Shown one piece after another: positions 15,420-17,726 of a stretch of 17,726 nt of DNA. The DNA is taken from the NCBI GenBank assembly GCA_015654715.1, contig JAATGK010000301.1, positions 1 through 17,726 of the forward strand, in the 5' to 3' direction. Numbering within the stretch: the first letter of the stretch is position 1; each line of letters opens with the position of its first letter. The translations under genes and the position numbers were made by a program. The notes beneath the pieces are model-generated. The model made no database searches. It saw nothing but the letters and a program-made list of their open reading frames with translations, and was not told where the DNA came from. Origin of the DNA: Alphaproteobacteria bacterium. GTDB lineage: Bacteria > Pseudomonadota > Alphaproteobacteria > Micropepsales > Micropepsaceae.

Positions 15420-16421
15420 CTAGATCAGGCCCGCCACCGGGCTTGACGGATCGGCGTAGCGCTTCTTGGGCATGCGGCCGGCGAGATAGGCGAGCCTGCC
15501 CGCCTCCACCGCGTGGCGCATGGCAGCCGCCATCATCACTGGGTCCTTGGCCTCGGCAATCGCGGTGTTCATCAGCACCGCATCGCAGCCGAGCTCCATC
15601 GCCACCGCCGCATCCGAGGCTGTGCCGACGCCGGCATCGACGATCACCGGCACCTTGGCTTCCTCGATGATCATGCGGATGCCGACCGGATTCTGCACCC
15701 CGAGGCCGGAGCCGATCGGTGCCGCCAGCGGCATAATCGCGCAAGCGCCCATCTCTTCGAGACGCTTGGCAATGAGAGGATCGTCGCTGCAATAAACCAT
15801 CACCTGGAAGCCCTCGTTGAGGAGCAGGTCGGTGGCGCGCAGCGTTTCGATCATGTTGGGATAAAGGGTTTTCTTGTCGCCCAGCACTTCCAGCTTGACC
15901 AGCGTCCAGCCGCCCGCCTCACGCGCCAGGCGTAAGGTGCGGATGGCATCCTCGGCGGTGAAACAGCCCGCCGTGTTGGGCAGATAGGTGTATTTCTTGG
16001 GGTCGAGGAAATCGATCAGCTTGTCCTGGCTGTTGTCGGTGAGATTCACCCGGCGCACGGCCACCGTCACCATCTCGGCACCGGCGGCTTCGGCCGCGGC
16101 GGCGTTCTGGGCGTAGGTCTTGTACTTGCCGGTACCGATGATCAGGCGGGATTTGAAGGGGCGCCCGGCGATCACCAGGGGCTTGTCGATGGGGGTCGCG
16201 GCCGGCTCCGGCGCGTTGCCGCCGCCGATGAAATGCACGATTTCCAGGCGATCCCCGTCGGTCAGGGCTATATCCTGGTATTGGGACCGGGGCACGACCT
16301 CCAGGTTGCGTTCGACTGCGATCTTGGCCGGGTCGAGGCCCATTTGGGTCACCAATTCGGTCAAATTGACCGAACCGTTCAGTTGGCGCGATTCCCCGTT
16401 GATAGTCACTGTCAAAGCCAT
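15420..16421 (-). CDS. thiSG: ThiS-ThiG fusion: sulfur carrier plus thiazole synthase
   Basis: A 333-residue fusion for making the thiamine thiazole ring. Residues 1-68 are a ThiS ubiquitin-like sulfur carrier ([16 protein letters not shown]...IVHFIGGG). Residues about 80-333 are the ThiG TIM barrel, which joins deoxyxylulose phosphate, dehydroglycine and ThiS-borne sulfur. ThiG motifs are [23 protein letters not shown], the imine-forming lysine K176 in [20 protein letters not shown] and [20 protein letters not shown]. The fusion type is known (bifunctional ThiS/ThiG, PRK11840). The ThiS Gly-Gly is internal ([12 protein letters not shown]). ATG 16421 was chosen because GGGAA lies about 8 nt upstream and the chain then starts as ThiS; the frame extends 40 codons further without support. 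No other thi gene and no TPP riboswitch is visible in the 80-nt gap to aroQ. Confidence 0.95.
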   Translation of the reverse strand: MALTVTINGESRQLNGSVNLTELVTQMGLDPAKIAVERNLEVVPRSQYQDIALTDGDRLEIVHFIGGGNAPEPAATPIDKPLVIAGRPFKSRLIIGTGKYKTYAQNAAAAEAAGAEMVTVAVRRVNLTDNSQDKLIDFLDPKKYTYLPNTAGCFTAEDAIRTLRLAREAGGWTLVKLEVLGDKKTLYPNMIETLRATDLLLNEGFQVMVYCSDDPLIAKRLEEMGACAIMPLAAPIGSGLGVQNPVGIRMIIEEAKVPVIVDAGVGTASDAAVAMELGCDAVLMNTAIAEAKDPVMMAAAMRHAVEAGRLAYLAGRMPKKRYADPSSPVAGLI

Positions 16422-16442
16422 AAAGCCAGTTCCCGATTGATG

Positions 16443-16471
16443 TTTGCGCGAGGCGGATTGCCCTTTATAAG
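16443..16471 (+). promoter_or_regulatory. Candidate promoter of aroQ-accB-accC, with imperfect dyad
   Basis: A -35-like TTTGCG (16443-16448) and -10-like TATAAG (16466-16471) are 17 bp apart, 30 nt before aroQ. The -10 sits in an imperfect inverted repeat (GGATTGCC at 16455-16462 with GGCAAATCC at 16471-16479), in the divergent gap with thiSG. The dyad could be an operator or chance. Confidence 0.35.
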
Positions 16472-16500
16472 GCAAATCCGAACCGGTTACGGAGCTATTC

Positions 16501-16950
16501 TTGTCCAAGCCGATATATGTCCTCAACGGCCCCAACCTCAACCTCCTAGGGTCACGGGAGCCGGAAATTTATGGCCGCACCACACTTGCAGACATCGGCG
16601 ACATGGCCGCTGCCGCAGCCAAGGCACACGGATTCGAGGTGGTTTTCCGCCAATCCAATCATGAAGGCGAACTGATCGACTGGATCCACGAGGCGCGACT
16701 AAAGTCGGCCGGTGTGATCATCAACGGCGGCGCCTATACCCACACCTCGATCGCCATCCACGACGCCTTGCGCGCGGTTGACGTTCCGGTAGTGGAAGTG
16801 CACCTGTCCAACACCTTCGCCCGCGAAGAATTCCGCCACCGCTCGCTGATCAGCCCAGTGGCCAAAGGTCTGATCGTTGGCTTCGGCGCGAAGAGTTATG
16901 TGCTTGCCGTGGACGCGCTGGCGTCCCTGATCGAAGAGGACGCCGAATGA
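16501..16950 (+). CDS. aroQ: Type II 3-dehydroquinate dehydratase
   Basis: Converts 3-dehydroquinate to 3-dehydroshikimate in the shikimate pathway for aromatic amino acids. It has 149 residues, the normal type II length. Motifs are [19 protein letters not shown] with flexible-loop R19 and catalytic Y24, [32 protein letters not shown] with N75, and [20 protein letters not shown] with H101 and R112. The TTG start at 16501 is supported by CGGAG 6 nt upstream and by the normal N-terminus. One small oddity is Gly at position 76, where most relatives have Pro (NPGAYTHTS). It heads the aroQ-accB-accC run, a common alphaproteobacterial order linking aromatic and fatty-acid precursor genes. If the accB start at 16947 is used, the genes overlap by ATGA. 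Confidence 0.96.
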   Translation: MSKPIYVLNGPNLNLLGSREPEIYGRTTLADIGDMAAAAAKAHGFEVVFRQSNHEGELIDWIHEARLKSAGVIINGGAYTHTSIAIHDALRAVDVPVVEVHLSNTFAREEFRHRSLISPVAKGLIVGFGAKSYVLAVDALASLIEEDAE

Positions 16951-17006
16951 ACATGAAGGATGTCAAATCCATCGGGGCGCGCATCCCCCTCGGGAAGGGA
17001 AAGAAT

Positions 17007-17447
17007 ATGCCGAGTATCGATTCCTCAGTGATCCGCGAATTGGCGGAGCTCTTGACGGAAACCGGACTGACCGAGATCGAGATCGAGCAAGGCGGATCGC
17101 GGCTGCGTGTCGTCCGCCAAGCAGCAAATGCATATGTGGCGGATGCGCCGGTTGCCGCTATCGCCACGCCGACCGCAGAGGCGCCCGCCCCGGCCAAGCC
17201 GAAGGGACCACCGGCGGGTGCCGTCGCCTCGCCGATGGTTGGAACCGTCTACACTTCGCCTGAGCCGGGCAAGCCGCCGTTCGTCAAGGTCGGCGACAAG
17301 GTTTCCGAGGGCGACACGCTGCTTATTGTAGAAGCCATGAAGACCATGAACCCGATATCCGCGCCGAAAGCCGGCACCGTGACCGAAATTTGCGTTCAAG
17401 ACGCCGAGCCGGTCGAGTTCGGCCAAACCCTCGTCGTCATCGCCTGA
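17007..17447 (+). CDS. accB: Biotin carboxyl carrier protein of acetyl-CoA carboxylase
   Basis: Carries the biotin that AccC carboxylates and AccA/AccD use to form malonyl-CoA, the first step of fatty-acid synthesis. It has 146 residues: N-terminal helix [20 protein letters not shown], an Ala/Pro-rich linker (about 48-70), then the biotinyl domain with [16 protein letters not shown] (including the thumb-type insertion of bacterial AccB) and biotin site EAMKTMN with K112. ATG 17007 was chosen because AAGGGA lies 6 nt upstream and the protein then starts like relatives just before I-D. An ATG at 16947, overlapping the aroQ stop as ATGA, would add 20 basic residues. The stop TGA overlaps the accC start (TGATG). 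Confidence 0.95.
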   Translation: MPSIDSSVIRELAELLTETGLTEIEIEQGGSRLRVVRQAANAYVADAPVAAIATPTAEAPAPAKPKGPPAGAVASPMVGTVYTSPEPGKPPFVKVGDKVSEGDTLLIVEAMKTMNPISAPKAGTVTEICVQDAEPVEFGQTLVVIA

Positions 17448-17726
17448 TGTTCGACAAGATCCTCATCGCCAACCGCGGCGAGATCGCGCTCCGCGTCATC
17501 CGCGCCTGCAAGGAGATGGGCATCGCGACTGTGGCGGTGCATTCCACCGCCGATGCCGACGCCATGCATGTGCGGCTCGCCGACGAGAGCGTCTGCATCG
17601 GCCCGCCGCCGTCGAAGGACAGCTACCTCAACGTTCCGGCGCTGCTCGCGGCCTGCGAGATCACGGGCGCCGATGCGGTGCATCCCGGCTACGGATTTCT
17701 GTTGGATAACTCCCGCCTCGCCGACA
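17447..17726 (+). CDS. accC: Biotin carboxylase, 3'-truncated by the window
   Basis: The first 93 codons of the ATP-dependent biotin carboxylase subunit of acetyl-CoA carboxylase. The ATG shares one base with the accB stop (TGATG), so translation is coupled. The N-terminus [20 protein letters not shown] is the family hallmark, followed by [20 protein letters not shown] and [11 protein letters not shown]. Where most relatives read HPGYGFLSEN, this one reads [10 protein letters not shown] just before the window ends. The rest of the gene, including the ATP-grasp domain, lies outside. Confidence 0.95.
   Translation, partial: MFDKILIANRGEIALRVIRACKEMGIATVAVHSTADADAMHVRLADESVCIGPPPSKDSYLNVPALLAACEITGADAVHPGYGFLLDNSRLAD

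Noticed and set aside
16422..16500. Possible TPP riboswitch upstream of thiSG
   Set aside because: The gap to aroQ is only about 80 nt and shows no CUGAGA-type thi-box core on the minus strand.
16422..16541. Forty extra codons at the start of ThiSG
   Set aside because: They run across the divergent gap and into aroQ, have no ribosome site, and the ThiS domain begins naturally at the ATG at 16421.

Overview
The window is a GC-rich (roughly 60-65% by eye), gene-dense bacterial chromosome segment. It looks alphaproteobacterial for four reasons: a ChvI/ChvG two-component pair sits next to a short HPr kinase, a mannose-type EIIA and HPr; aroQ-accB-accC are joined in one operon; ThiS and ThiG are fused; and there is a GGCCGG...CCATCCA palindromic repeat of a kind common in that class. 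A Rhizomicrobium/Micropepsaceae-like or Rhizobiales-related organism is possible, but I cannot fix the genus. I see no tRNA, rRNA, CRISPR, IS element, phage gene or integrase. The window reads as core chromosome with a few accessory genes.

Layout. (1) 1-1464: 3' part of a chemoreceptor, followed by two back-to-back terminators. (2) 1552-2005, minus strand: a small winged-helix regulator preceded by, and overlapping, a 54-residue single-helix membrane protein. A perfect 10-bp inverted repeat (2045-2069) lies just upstream and is a likely operator. (3) 2242-6356: two tandem, closely related OPT-family peptide transporters, plus strand. (4) 6353-7174, minus strand: a SAM methyltransferase whose stop codon overlaps that of the second transporter. 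(5) 7230-10850, plus strand: chvI-chvG-hprK-EIIA(Man)-HPr, an envelope/acid-stress two-component system joined to a regulatory phosphotransferase branch without sugar permeases. (6) 10867-13054, minus strand: a GNAT acetyltransferase and a gamma-glutamyltransferase-like lipoprotein. (7) 13164-15324, plus strand: a periplasmic M48 metalloprotease with a TPR-like C-terminus and a DsbA-family thiol oxidoreductase, so a cell-envelope protein quality-control pair. (8) 15333-15413: an inverted pair of REP-like palindromes between convergent genes. (9) 15420-16421, minus strand: a ThiS-ThiG fusion for thiamine thiazole synthesis. (10) 16501-17726, plus strand: aroQ, accB and the 5' end of accC, tightly coupled.

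How the genes work together. Several encode envelope or periplasmic functions: chemoreceptor, oligopeptide uptake, ChvG sensing, the GGT-like lipoprotein, M48 protease and DsbA. A peptide/glutathione theme (two OPT transporters and a GGT-like protein) is possible but unproven. Translational coupling is frequent: 11-nt overlap of the small membrane protein with the regulator, 10-nt overlap of chvG with hprK, TGATG between accB and accC. Non-ATG starts are also common: GTG for both OPT genes and the GNAT gene, TTG for hprK, the M48 gene and aroQ.

I found no clearly new multi-gene system. The least ordinary items are the small membrane protein/regulator pair with its perfect palindrome, the GGT-like protein whose expected nucleophile position reads alanine, the internal Gly-Gly of the ThiS-ThiG fusion, and the inverted REP-like pair.
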